From: Ruminiclostridium cellobioparum subsp. termitidis CT1112
GTDB lineage: Bacteria; Bacillota; Clostridia; Acetivibrionales; DSM-1351
NCBI RefSeq assembly: GCF_000350485.1
Contig: NZ_AORV01000044.1
Span: 28,334 to 92,333 of the forward strand
Length of the DNA stretch: 64,000 bases
Direction of reading: 5' to 3'
The notes under the pieces were generated by a model. That model was not told the origin of the DNA. It made no database searches and saw only the letters and a program-made list of their open reading frames with translations. The position numbers and the translations under genes were made by a program. Numbering within the stretch: position 1 is the stretch's first letter; every line of letters begins with the position of its first letter. Shown piece by piece: positions 45,706 to 54,598 of the stretch.

Positions 45706-45734
45706 AGTATACTACAAACGATAGGCCTTGTCAA
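45706..45734 (-). promoter_or_regulatory. Strong candidate promoter for carD or a short RNA
   Basis: In the minus direction TTGACA (45734-45729) and TATACT (45711-45706) are 17 bases apart, a near-consensus sigma-A promoter. Confidence 0.7.
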
Positions 45735-45781
45735 AAGCTCCAGGGAATAAAATTTAATTTTTCCAATTTTCTTGTTTTTGT

Positions 45782-45811
45782 TTGACAGTATCTTGTAAAT
45801 GAAAGTATAAT
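45782..45811 (+). promoter_or_regulatory. Consensus promoter of the gene at 45845
   Basis: TTGACA (45782-45787) and TATAAT (45806-45811) are both perfect and 18 bases apart, followed by the start codon 34 bases later. Confidence 0.75.
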
Positions 45812-45844
45812 AAAAATAGACATCCAAATATTGAGGTGAATCGC

Positions 45845-46240
45845 ATGAAAGATATACTTATTGATGATTTTCAATATACTGCACAGGAGTTGTTGGTTAG
45901 AAATAAAAGTATTCTTGATTTGATTACAAAATTTCAAGATTCAAATTCCAGAGTAAACAGAGCAATTATTAAGTCAGTTACTCAATGTGGCTGTCTGACT
46001 ATATCGGCGCATAAACAGGATATCCCGGAGGATGCCAGTTTCGATGAGATGAAAAGCTCTGCCGACGCACATGTTGGCGGAACACTCTGTGAAAATTGCC
46101 GTGACGCTGTAGAAAGAGATATGGGCAGAAATGTTTTTTATCTGGCATCCCTGTGTAATGCACTTGACTTAAACCTATATGATATTATTTTAAAAGAAAA
46201 TGACAGAATCCGTATGCTCGGTAAGTATAACCTGAGATGA
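45845..46240 (+). CDS. Conserved-looking Clostridia protein, unknown function
   Basis: The 131-residue protein begins MKDILIDDFQYTAQELL and has a CGCLTISAHKQ segment with two cysteines and an LCENCRDAVERDMG pair. These four cysteines could bind a metal. The ending FYLASLCNALDLNLYDIILKE resembles the last helices of MazG-type pyrophosphohydrolases, but the Glu/Asp metal motif is not evident. ATG 45845 follows GAGG. It has its own consensus promoter. Confidence 0.7.
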   Translation: MKDILIDDFQYTAQELLVRNKSILDLITKFQDSNSRVNRAIIKSVTQCGCLTISAHKQDIPEDASFDEMKSSADAHVGGTLCENCRDAVERDMGRNVFYLASLCNALDLNLYDIILKENDRIRMLGKYNLR

Positions 46241-46342
46241 TCCGAGGCTGGCCGGCTTATGTTCGCCGGCCTTTAATTATCCAATCCTTTTATTAATTCA
46301 ACAAATTTAATTTAAATCACTTTTACATCATGTCTGACTATA

Positions 46343-46879
46343 TTAATCAATTCTTGCTATTTGCTCAAGGATTTCCTTTGTAGTTTTAAGACCGGCTATT
46401 CCTTTTAACACACCGTTATGATGACTAATGATTTGTTCTGCCGGCAGGACCGGGCTGTCAAAGGTAGTGTGGGCATCCTTGACAAGAGTGAGTTCATATC
46501 CGGCCGAATAGGCTATCCTGCAGGTGGTGTCAACACAAAACTCTGTTTGCATGCCCGCTACAATCAATTTTTTGATTCCCAGCCCATCCAGTATTTCTTT
46601 CAGATTTGTGTTATAAAATGAATCTCTTTGAGTTTTTTGCACTACATATTCCTGCTCTAAAGGCGCTATTTCAGGGCATATCTGCCAGGTTGCCGTATCT
46701 TTTTGGTATTCATCTGCCGCAGTGTGCTGAACAAAAATTACCGGGATGTTGTTTTCTCTGGCCTTGAAAAGCATTTCCCTGATGTTGTTCAAAACTGCAT
46801 CCCCATTATAAGGATACTCATTTTCATATGAGAACATGGCAACCTGCACATCTATAATCAAAAGTGCTGTTTCTTTCAT
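46343..46879 (-). CDS. Isochorismatase-family cysteine hydrolase
   Basis: The 178-residue enzyme has the catalytic triad in family positions: Asp10 in ALLIIDVQ, Lys in YVVQKTQRDSF, and Cys in GMQTEFCVDTTCRIA. The fold is that of nicotinamidases and related amidases. The substrate cannot be told from sequence. It is upstream of no clear pathway partner; a GNAT gene precedes it in the same direction 62 bases away. Confidence 0.9.
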   Translation of the reverse strand: MKETALLIIDVQVAMFSYENEYPYNGDAVLNNIREMLFKARENNIPVIFVQHTAADEYQKDTATWQICPEIAPLEQEYVVQKTQRDSFYNTNLKEILDGLGIKKLIVAGMQTEFCVDTTCRIAYSAGYELTLVKDAHTTFDSPVLPAEQIISHHNGVLKGIAGLKTTKEILEQIARID

Positions 46880-46940
46880 ATTTCTCCCTCCGCTCTTTGT
46901 GCTAAAATTTTATTCATTGCGTGCCTATATTTGTAAAAAC

Positions 46941-47429
46941 TCAACCTTCAGTTGAATTTTCCAGGTCCTTTTTCATGCACAGGCTGTTTTCCATACCTAT
47001 ATAGGGACCGTAATTACCTATGATTTGATAACCACTGCTCCTGTATAGATTTATGGCTTCCACCTGCCTTAAACCGGTCTCAAGGACGCAGGCTTTGTAT
47101 CCCTGGGTCTCTGCAAGCTGTTCCAGGCTTTTCAGAATCAATCTGGAAATGCCTTGTTTTCTATATTCTTTCCTGACAAAAATACGCTTCAATTCCACTG
47201 TACCGCCGTCAAATTTTTTGAAAGCTCCGCAGCCCACGGCAGAAACGCCGGAATAGATTAATATGACATCCTTTATATAGTCAACCTTGTTATATTTATC
47301 ATATTGCTGCTGTTCTTCCCCGTTCCGTTCCTGCAGGTCCCTGTCCAGCAGGGCTATCAGCTTAAGAAATTCACCGTCACTGCTGTCTGCCTTGGATATG
47401 CGCAGCTCGGGCTTTAAATCACCGGACAT
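46941..47429 (-). CDS. GNAT-family N-acetyltransferase
   Basis: The 162-residue protein has motif A of GNAT enzymes, ELKRIFVRKEYRKQGISRLILKSLE, which binds acetyl-CoA. Motif B follows (ACVLETGLRQVEAINLYRSSGYQIIG). The acceptor is unknown. It is 94 bases downstream of radA and may share its transcript. Confidence 0.9.
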   Translation of the reverse strand: MSGDLKPELRISKADSSDGEFLKLIALLDRDLQERNGEEQQQYDKYNKVDYIKDVILIYSGVSAVGCGAFKKFDGGTVELKRIFVRKEYRKQGISRLILKSLEQLAETQGYKACVLETGLRQVEAINLYRSSGYQIIGNYGPYIGMENSLCMKKDLENSTEG

Positions 47430-47522
47430 ATATACACCTCTCTGAAAATTATATGAAATTAAGTGCTCCGTTTTCTTACATTGGTGAAACTACAGGCATG
47501 TATCAGCTAAAACGTATATCCG

Positions 47523-48911
47523 CTATTTTTGAAAAACACGCCTTATCACTTCCTGGAGCGATTTACATTCAACTATTTCTATGTTCTTAATATCCTGGGA
47601 TCTTAACAGCGCATTCCTTGCTATGTAAACCTGTTTAAAACCCCTTCTGTCCAGCTCTCGTATTCTGAGCTCAAGAGAAGGTACTTTTTTTAATTCACCG
47701 GTCAGGCCCACATCTGATATAAACACAGTACTATTGGGTATATCTTTGTCATACACGGAAGACACAATGCTCATTATGATTGACAGATTTACCGCTGGCT
47801 CTTTAAACTTCAGCCCTCCTGTGGTTTTTATCACCACGTCCTTATCATACAGGGAGATCTTCCCTCTCTGCTCCAGAATGGATATCAAAGTACTCAGCTG
47901 TTCCCTGCGTACACATTCGCCGATTCTCGAAGGGAAAGGAGTGAAGGTTTTTGATACAAGACTTTCTATCTCGACTATTATAGGCCGGGAACCATCCTTT
48001 ACCACGGTCAGTGCGCTTCCTGAGACCAGCTCGTTTTTGTCCCTGACGGTCATAAAGAACTCCGAGGGATTGTCTATAGAAATCAATCCGTTCTCGGTCA
48101 TTGAGAAATATCCTCTCTCCCAGGTGCTTCCAAACCTGTTCTTGGACACCGACAAGCCCCGCAGTTCCTCCTCATTGTCTCCATCCAGTATCAATACTGC
48201 ATCCACAAGATGCTCAAGGGAACGCAGGCCGGCGATTTCCTCATTTTTATTCATCTGGCCCACCAAAAAGACCGCGCGTGGTCTCGACGGATCTTTTGCC
48301 AGTTTAAGCAGTTCATTTGCACACTCCATTGTCTGCGTGGGAGATCCTGCCCGGGAGCCCGGAAAACCCTCCAGCACAAAGGTCTGGATACTGTCAACAA
48401 TCAGAAGATCAGGGTCGATCTGTCCCACAACCTCAAGGACATTATCCATGCTGTTGTCGGAATATACCCATACTCCCGTCTCTATACTTTCAAAAAGCCT
48501 GTCGGCTCTGCTTTTGATCTGACTTTCACTTTCCTCGCCGGATACATATAATACTTTTAAACCGCCGGCAGCAACGTTGGCGGCAACCTGCAGCAGCAGT
48601 GTCGATTTTCCGGCGCCGGGCTTGGCGGTAATAATTGTTATGGAATCCCTTACAATCCCACCTCCCATAACTCTGTTGAATTCATTTATTCCGGTGACAA
48701 TGCGGTCACTGTTGCTGGCTTTTACCTCTTTCAGCCGGGCTATTTTTTTTATTGCGCGGGGTGCAGCCGCTCTTCCGCTTTTCCTGGCCTCCACCAAAAC
48801 TTCCTCAAGGGTATTCCAGTTGTTACACTCAGGACAGCGCCCAACCCATTTTGACGCCTCATAGCCGCAGTTGCTGCATTTATATATGGTTTTGCTCTTA
48901 ATTTTAATCAA
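47523..48911 (-). CDS. radA: DNA repair protein RadA (Sms)
   Basis: The 462-residue protein has an N-terminal zinc finger (CSNCGYEASKWVGRCPEC), a RecA-like ATPase with AKPGAGKSTLLLQ, the RadA-specific KNRFG motif, and a C-terminal Lon-like domain (VFISDVGLTGELKKVPSLELRI). It promotes branch migration in recombination. The TTG start directly abuts its AGGAG, leaving no spacer; an ATT codon a few codons in has normal spacing. In many Firmicutes radA follows clpC directly; here accessory genes lie between. Confidence 0.95.
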   Translation of the reverse strand: MIKIKSKTIYKCSNCGYEASKWVGRCPECNNWNTLEEVLVEARKSGRAAAPRAIKKIARLKEVKASNSDRIVTGINEFNRVMGGGIVRDSITIITAKPGAGKSTLLLQVAANVAAGGLKVLYVSGEESESQIKSRADRLFESIETGVWVYSDNSMDNVLEVVGQIDPDLLIVDSIQTFVLEGFPGSRAGSPTQTMECANELLKLAKDPSRPRAVFLVGQMNKNEEIAGLRSLEHLVDAVLILDGDNEEELRGLSVSKNRFGSTWERGYFSMTENGLISIDNPSEFFMTVRDKNELVSGSALTVVKDGSRPIIVEIESLVSKTFTPFPSRIGECVRREQLSTLISILEQRGKISLYDKDVVIKTTGGLKFKEPAVNLSIIMSIVSSVYDKDIPNSTVFISDVGLTGELKKVPSLELRIRELDRRGFKQVYIARNALLRSQDIKNIEIVECKSLQEVIRRVFQK

Positions 48912-49085
48912 CTCCTGTTATTTAAGATTCACACATTATGACTGGATTTTCATACTATATTAGTATTGGGACGTAAAGTCAACAAAGGTGTTTGGGAGAT
49001 CAATATGGTTTCAAGGCTTAAGAAAATGTTATTTTATCTTAATCTCATGGTCAACCATGGAATTAGTATTACAACTATTTTAAAC

Positions 49086-51020
49086 TCAAAGCACTCCAGC
49101 ATCGATAAGCTCTAAAAGCACTTGAACGAACATGGCATGTGACCAGGTGAGCGGAATGACCCACTCCGGCCTGCCTGTCTCCTTATTTACCTGTTCAGGC
49201 AGCAGCCCCAGCTCTGTTTTGCAGTTGGCTGCCCAGAAAAGGTATTCTTTTGCCCTGCCGTAATTACCTGTTTTTACATGGTACAGCGCAACCCATAAAG
49301 TTGTAAGTACCCATGGATTGCCGCCGATATAACTGTCATTTTCATAGCGTTTGATGCCGCCTGTCCCATGTGAGGTCAGCGTTTGCTCAACCAGTTCCAC
49401 CGTGTTTTTCATTCCTTCATCATCAGCGGAAAATACTTCAAATGGAACACAGAGCCCAACCAGGCTGACGTCGACTATCCAATCTTCGAGGGTAAAATCC
49501 CGGACATAGCCTTTCACATTTACCTCTAACTGAACCGAATTCTGTGAAGGCTCCTCTCCATAACCATTCAGCTTCACTCTCACACTTCTGATAAATCTGT
49601 TGAAATCTTCCTTCCAGAAGCAGTTAATTATAGATTGCTTAATATTATTGGCGGTCTTTTTCCAGCTCTGACTGTTTTCATCCTCCTTACCGAGTATCCG
49701 GGCTATTTCCGCAGCAGCTTCAAGTCCTGCCAATACCGCCGCCGATGAATATGCATGTTCTCCCAGCCTCTCTTCCCACAAGTCAAAACTTGGTTTTGGC
49801 AAGCCTGTATCGGTATCAAGAAATTGCTTTAAGAACTCTGCGCCTGCCTTGACACTATCCCATACTTGATGAAGAAATTCGGCTTTTTTTATGTAATTGT
49901 AATGATTGAGCATACCCCATAATATGGTACCCGTCTCATCGATTTGAAGTCCCCAGCACGGCCCCAGGTTTCCATCCATATGATATCTCTGGTGCCAGCT
50001 TCCGTCCTCATCCTGTACCGCAACTGCCCAGTTATAGAATTTGTCCACAAAAACATTCAAGCCTGCTTTGTCAAGGGCTTCGGTGATAAAGGCAGCATCC
50101 CTGCCCCAGCAGTAAGCATATCTTCCGCATTTGGTAAAGTATTCGTCAAGTTCGGGAGCTGCCATCAAACCTCCGCTTTTTTTATCATGCATTAGTTTGA
50201 ATACCAGCAGAGACCGTTTATAAAGGTCGTCCAGCAAACCGTTGCCGGTATTGACCTGCCTTGCGCCATTAATATATTCCCTCCAGTATTTTTGTGCGGC
50301 GCTGAAAAGTTGTGCCGCTCCGAGATTTTTGCAGTCTCTGACCAGAGCTTTGCCTTCTTTCAGGCTGTAAGCAGCCGATATAAACAAATTGAAAGCTTTT
50401 ACCTGATTTTTTGTAAAACTGCCCAATTCCCAGCATACTGCCGCATCCTTCATCATCCCTATATGATCCTTGCCAAAGAGATATGTGCTGACAGCAGCGT
50501 CATTGGCATTGTTTCCAAGCTGAAATCCACATACGGGTATATCTGAATAAACGGATATATAATTGTTGCTCCTGTAGTGGAGCAGTGCTTCATTTTTAAA
50601 ATCAAACATAACTCCCGCCACATCGGGATTGGCATCGGCTGAGGCTGAAAAAACGACAAACCCCAGTTCCCTGGGCTCATTTGACAAATTTTCAATTTCA
50701 CATTTTCTGACCAGTACATCTTTGTCAGGGTGAACAAAATCATATATCACTGCCCTGTAACCATCAAAATAATTGGTAACAGTACTTTTTATTATATTTG
50801 TATCAGGCAGGTACTCCTGACTGTGATCACACCTGTGATCGTTAAGCCACACGGTACTGCCGTTAATGTTTTTTATATAGATTCCGCAAAGCAGTTTATC
50901 AAATTGCTGAATAAAATCAATATTGGGCCAGAACAGCCTGAGCAATTCCGCCCTGTCGCTGAAAGTGGCCAGCATGGCTGAATTACCTGTTATAGCATTG
51001 TTATAGTAGGACTTTTGCAT
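49086..51020 (-). CDS. Glycoside hydrolase family 15 (glucoamylase-type)
   Basis: The 644-residue protein has an N-terminal beta-sandwich domain and a C-terminal (alpha/alpha)6 barrel. The latter shows RYAYCWGRDAAFITEAL, the PSFDLWEERLGEHAYSSAAV catalytic-acid segment with Glu, and the late GGNPWVLTTLWVALYH. There is no signal peptide, so it should act on internal alpha-glucan or oligosaccharides. Some members are trehalases or dextranases. ATG 51020 follows GGAGGG at a short distance. It is divergent from the GT2 gene. Confidence 0.9.
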   Translation of the reverse strand: MQKSYYNNAITGNSAMLATFSDRAELLRLFWPNIDFIQQFDKLLCGIYIKNINGSTVWLNDHRCDHSQEYLPDTNIIKSTVTNYFDGYRAVIYDFVHPDKDVLVRKCEIENLSNEPRELGFVVFSASADANPDVAGVMFDFKNEALLHYRSNNYISVYSDIPVCGFQLGNNANDAAVSTYLFGKDHIGMMKDAAVCWELGSFTKNQVKAFNLFISAAYSLKEGKALVRDCKNLGAAQLFSAAQKYWREYINGARQVNTGNGLLDDLYKRSLLVFKLMHDKKSGGLMAAPELDEYFTKCGRYAYCWGRDAAFITEALDKAGLNVFVDKFYNWAVAVQDEDGSWHQRYHMDGNLGPCWGLQIDETGTILWGMLNHYNYIKKAEFLHQVWDSVKAGAEFLKQFLDTDTGLPKPSFDLWEERLGEHAYSSAAVLAGLEAAAEIARILGKEDENSQSWKKTANNIKQSIINCFWKEDFNRFIRSVRVKLNGYGEEPSQNSVQLEVNVKGYVRDFTLEDWIVDVSLVGLCVPFEVFSADDEGMKNTVELVEQTLTSHGTGGIKRYENDSYIGGNPWVLTTLWVALYHVKTGNYGRAKEYLFWAANCKTELGLLPEQVNKETGRPEWVIPLTWSHAMFVQVLLELIDAGVL

Positions 51021-51185
51021 ATACCCTCCGGAGTTGAATATTTCCTCGTCGTTTCTAACCGTTAAATACCTGGTCAATAATCTTTTTAATAACTTTTATT
51101 ATAGCATATTAAGTTTCGGTCAAATTAGATCAAAATAAATATTTTTATTCGATTTTGTACAAACTATCTGGGAAGGGATGATCAA

Positions 51186-52442
51186 ATGGAAACTATTATA
51201 TATTACACAATATTTTATTTCAGTGAATTGATTCAGGTAATTATATTCATAGCCGGCTGTTATTTTTTCGGAATATCAATATTCGGCTGGATCAAGAAAA
51301 AAGAGAATGTTTCGGATATAAAACCTGAAAAAAAATTTGCTGTAGTTGTGGCGGCCCATAACGAAGAACTGGTCATAAGCCATATAATCGACAGTCTTTT
51401 TAAACAGAATTATCCCGGTGAATTGTTTGACGTATTTGTAATTGCCGACAATTGCACTGATAATACCGCTAAGATTGCAGAAGCCCATGGTGCCAAGATA
51501 CATATCCGTGAGAATACTGCAAAACGAGGTAAAGGCCATGCTCTTGAGTGGATGTTTGAAAGAATATTCAAAATGGATATCAGATATGATGCCATTGCTG
51601 TTTTTGATGCCGATAATCTGGTGTCTCCGAATTTTCTTTCTGAAATGAATATCCAGCTTTGCCGCGGCCATAAGGTAGTTCAGGGTTATATTGACAGCAA
51701 AAATCCTTTTGACAGCTGGATTACCTGTTCCTATTCCATTGCTTTCTGGCTTTCCAACCGTATTTTCCAGCTGCCGAGATATTATCTCAGACTTAGCTGC
51801 GGTTTGTGCGGAACAGGTTTCTGTGTAGATACAAATGTACTTAGCGAATTGAAGTGGGGTGCAACCTGCCTTACGGAAGACCTGGAATATACAATGAAAC
51901 TGGCTCTGAACGGAATTAAAATAGCCTGGTCCCATAAGGCCGTAGTCTATGATGAGAAGCCTATTACTCTTAAACAATCCTGGAGACAGCGTAAGCGTTG
52001 GATGCAAGGCCATGCCGACTGCGCCTCCAAATACCTGGGACCTCTTTTCAGGCAGGCTTTTTCCCAGGGGGATTTAATAGCTCTTGATTGTGCCCTTTAT
52101 CTTTTTCAGCCAATACGCCTGATATTTGTGGGTATGATGACAATAATGATGTGGATTCAGACAGTTTATCCTGAGTTTCCGTTATTCAGCGTACAATATG
52201 TATTCCCTGTACAGGTCTGGTATGTGATGGGACTGTTTGAAATACTCTATGGACCTCTTGTTATTTTGGCTGAGAAGAAATTTAACATAAAGGTACTTTT
52301 AGGCTTCGTGATCTACCCGTTTTACTGCCTCACCTGGGCACCCATAGCGTTACAGGGGTTCCTGGAAAGGAACAACAAGGAGTGGAGTCATACGGCCCAC
52401 ACCAGGCAGCTAAGTATAGGCGATGTGGAGAATGGGAATTGA
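51186..52442 (+). CDS. Membrane-bound family 2 glycosyltransferase
   Basis: The 418-residue protein has one N-terminal membrane helix, a GT-A catalytic domain and about four C-terminal helices. Motifs are VVVAAHNEELVI, DNCTDNT, FDADN (metal), TEDLEY and QRKRWMQGH. The last is the QxxRW signature of processive synthases such as BcsA and PgaC. It may make a beta-linked surface or biofilm polysaccharide. No export genes are adjacent. It follows a GGAAGGGAT ribosome site. Confidence 0.92.
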   Translation: METIIYYTIFYFSELIQVIIFIAGCYFFGISIFGWIKKKENVSDIKPEKKFAVVVAAHNEELVISHIIDSLFKQNYPGELFDVFVIADNCTDNTAKIAEAHGAKIHIRENTAKRGKGHALEWMFERIFKMDIRYDAIAVFDADNLVSPNFLSEMNIQLCRGHKVVQGYIDSKNPFDSWITCSYSIAFWLSNRIFQLPRYYLRLSCGLCGTGFCVDTNVLSELKWGATCLTEDLEYTMKLALNGIKIAWSHKAVVYDEKPITLKQSWRQRKRWMQGHADCASKYLGPLFRQAFSQGDLIALDCALYLFQPIRLIFVGMMTIMMWIQTVYPEFPLFSVQYVFPVQVWYVMGLFEILYGPLVILAEKKFNIKVLLGFVIYPFYCLTWAPIALQGFLERNNKEWSHTAHTRQLSIGDVENGN

Positions 52443-52537
52443 AGTCAATTGTTGAGGTGTTAATTTATATAATTTGTCTGCTATCCATACTTTCAACTTT
52501 ATTTACTCCTTGCAGAAGAAACCTTATTTACAAAATA

Positions 52538-52575
52538 AAATTGTAGTAACTAGTCTTTATTTGTTACTACAATTT
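52538..52575 (+). terminator. 13-bp perfect hairpin after the GT2 gene
   Basis: AAATTGTAGTAAC and GTTACTACAATTT close a 12-base loop about 95 bases after the GT2 stop. The stem ends in TTT. In the remaining 307-base gap to the immunity gene I see AT-rich sequence only. Confidence 0.5.
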
Positions 52576-52749
52576 AGGCATTATATTGTTTCTTCCTCAC
52601 AGCCCAAATTTTGCAATTTATTCCATTATACTCTTATATCCGTTCTGGAGGCATTTAACAAAACTATTATAATTGATTTTGTGAATTCAAATGCTTCTAT
52701 AAATAAAAACATGATATAAAGCATTTTAAGTTGTAGTCTTCTATATATA

Positions 52750-53331
52750 CTAATCTGTTTGCAGCAGTTTGAATCCAAAACCCGTCAATCCCTCATTTTC
52801 TATTGCTTTTCGAATACGCTCTGATACAATAATGTAATTTTTGCTTTCTTGCAAACGGAAAATGTCTAAATTGCTCTTAGAGGCATTCTTATTCAAAACG
52901 ACTTTCCTAATAAATTTTATATATTTAGGGTCATCTTCCCAAGAAACATAATCAGATTTTTCCCAATCTAATGCTTCAACTGAATCAAGAACATTTATCA
53001 CATTCAATGAATGACTATGCTCTTTTTTCCCAACTTTCTTTATAATTATGGGAAAGTATTGCATATTCATAATTTCTGATTTTTTAAAAACTTCAACTGC
53101 CTTATCAGTAAACATCAGCCACGAAAGAACATTGGGAACAAAGTCTAAAATAGTATTACCTTTTTCATAATAAAACTCAAGATCATCTGGCCACTTTTCA
53201 ACATAAATTCCTCTCCAAAATAACCTTAGGTCGAACCCATTTAGATTATAATCGTTAACTAAAATAGGAATTTTACCTTTTGGTAATTTATCTTTAGAGT
53301 CTTCACTATATTCAAGTAAATAATATCTCAA
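52750..53331 (-). CDS. Probable immunity protein (Imm43/DUF1629-like)
   Basis: The 193-residue acidic protein ends NLDIFRLQESKNYIIVSERIRKAIENEGLTGFGFKLLQ, similar in pattern to DUF1629-type immunity proteins. It has no signal peptide. It starts with TTG after GGGGGG, 16 bases downstream of the toxin gene. Position right after an HNH/AHH-like toxin supports an antitoxin role. It is AT-richer than the neighbouring housekeeping genes, which suggests transfer. Confidence 0.65.
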   Translation of the reverse strand: MRYYLLEYSEDSKDKLPKGKIPILVNDYNLNGFDLRLFWRGIYVEKWPDDLEFYYEKGNTILDFVPNVLSWLMFTDKAVEVFKKSEIMNMQYFPIIIKKVGKKEHSHSLNVINVLDSVEALDWEKSDYVSWEDDPKYIKFIRKVVLNKNASKSNLDIFRLQESKNYIIVSERIRKAIENEGLTGFGFKLLQTD

Positions 53332-53347
53332 CCTATTACCCCCCTAT

Positions 53348-54292
53348 CTATTTCCCATATGGATTCAAAGTTCCATCTAATAATTCCTGTTTCATAGCAT
53401 TCAGTTCACTTCTTACCGCACCTTCAAGTTTATCTGTTCCACCAAACCTATCATAAACAGCATCTAATCTTCTTTGTACCTCCATATGGTATGTATCTGT
53501 ATGCCTTCCTCTATGGTTAACTAAATCAACAAGATTGTCAATATCTTTACTTACATCAATTCCTGTTTCCTTAAATGCAGGGTGGTTCTTAAAATCAAAT
53601 TTTTTACTCTTATCTGTAGCTATATGATGCTTTTCAGTTTTACTCCCCACCTTAGAACGATCTTTATTTTTATCACCGGAAGTAACAGTTTTTATCGTTC
53701 CTGCCAAATTCCTTACTTTAAGTTCAGCTATTTTTTCATTTTCTGGAGCTTCCGCTTCTGTTTGACCTCTAATTACTTCTACATCATTTAGAATATTCCT
53801 CCTTTTAAGTTGATCGCCAAATGGTTCTCCTTTTCCACTGGCCATCATAACAACATTTCTGTTCTGGCCTTTTTCCACCCACAGTTCATGGGTTTCGTTG
53901 CCCAGCTTGAATTTGACCTTCGGAGTGAGCATTTTCCTTATGGCGCCTGTTATTTTGGCTGCTCCGGCTGCCAGTATCTGCATTCCAAGCTTCTTAAGGT
54001 TTATTAGGCCTAGTGTCATGAGGTTGTTATGTATGCCGCTCCTGACGGTTCCGAGGATGTCTCCTCCGCCTTCTGCTTTGCTGCCTCCCTGGGCCTGTCC
54101 GGGTTCCTTGCCGCCTGCTTTGCTTTCGTTTTTGCTCTGGCCGCCTATTCCCATGGCTGTCATGAGTTTGGCTCCGCTGCCCATGCTGGATAAGGTTGTT
54201 TTCTCGGCACTGTCCACCATTCCTGTTGTCTGGTCCGTTACCTGGTCTATCATTCCTCCCACTGTTTTTACAGGGCCCTCCAGGGGTTTCAT
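53348..54292 (-). CDS. Polymorphic toxin C-terminal part with AHH/HNH-like nuclease domain
   Basis: The 314-residue protein has a Gly/Ser/Lys-rich trafficking-type region (residues about 1-100), a short domain with LWVEKGQNRNVVMMASGKGE, and a C-terminal segment EKHHIATDKSKKF followed by NLVDLVNHRGRHTDTYH. The paired His motifs match AHH-type nuclease toxins. Base composition shifts from GC-rich to AT-rich toward the toxin tip, as in tip-swapped toxins. No export signal or N-terminal delivery domain is present, so it looks truncated. Confidence 0.65.
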   Translation of the reverse strand: MKPLEGPVKTVGGMIDQVTDQTTGMVDSAEKTTLSSMGSGAKLMTAMGIGGQSKNESKAGGKEPGQAQGGSKAEGGGDILGTVRSGIHNNLMTLGLINLKKLGMQILAAGAAKITGAIRKMLTPKVKFKLGNETHELWVEKGQNRNVVMMASGKGEPFGDQLKRRNILNDVEVIRGQTEAEAPENEKIAELKVRNLAGTIKTVTSGDKNKDRSKVGSKTEKHHIATDKSKKFDFKNHPAFKETGIDVSKDIDNLVDLVNHRGRHTDTYHMEVQRRLDAVYDRFGGTDKLEGAVRSELNAMKQELLDGTLNPYGK

Positions 54293-54348
54293 TATGCCCT
54301 GTACCGGACCTGTGCAGCTGCCGATTTATCCGGTGCTCTGGTGTACAT
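54292..54348 (-). pseudogene. Remnant of the toxin's original N-terminus
   Basis: An 18-codon frame, MYTRAPDKSAAAQVRYRA, has a good AGGAG site nine bases upstream. It ends at a TAA that overlaps the toxin ATG (TAATG). Upstream of that ATG the toxin frame also runs through TGPVQGI to a stop. This suggests a deletion or frameshift joined the true 5' end to the C-terminal part. Termination-reinitiation could still express the toxin. Confidence 0.5.
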
Positions 54349-54466
54349 CCTTTTCAACTCCTAAAATTTATTCTCCATAAATTTATTCCTATATTGAATA
54401 GTAAATTTTGAAGTTGATTTAACACCCGGATTTTAAGATTTTTTCTGCAATAAAAAATTGATATGA

Positions 54467-54500
54467 GAAAAAGCCGATTCCAAGCAGAATCGACTTTTTC
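54467..54500 (-). terminator. Terminator of the ctsR-mcsAB-clpC operon
   Basis: In the minus direction GAAAAAGTCGATTC and GAATCGGCTTTTTC form a 14-base stem with one mismatch, with a T run in the 3' arm, about 100 bases after the clpC stop. It also isolates the toxin locus. Confidence 0.75.
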
Positions 54501-54598
54501 TTTTTCCGCCCCTAACAAAGGGCACAGCTTATTCTTTTCTTAACTTTAAAGTTTATTTTTAATAAGCTCTATAATTTTATTACCTGAATTTTATATCA

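Noticed and set aside
48950..49080. A further copy of the AAAGTCAATT element (GTAAAGTCAA at about 48971)
   Set aside because: Only seven or eight bases match and there is no facing arm.
51276..52013. 245-codon minus-strand frame opposite the GT2 gene
   Set aside because: The GT2 motifs on the plus strand are complete; the opposite frame has no ribosome site or motif.
52474..52719. Possible 81-residue gene after GT2
   Set aside because: Composition is that of AT-rich noncoding sequence, no ribosome site is present, and a perfect hairpin lies within it.
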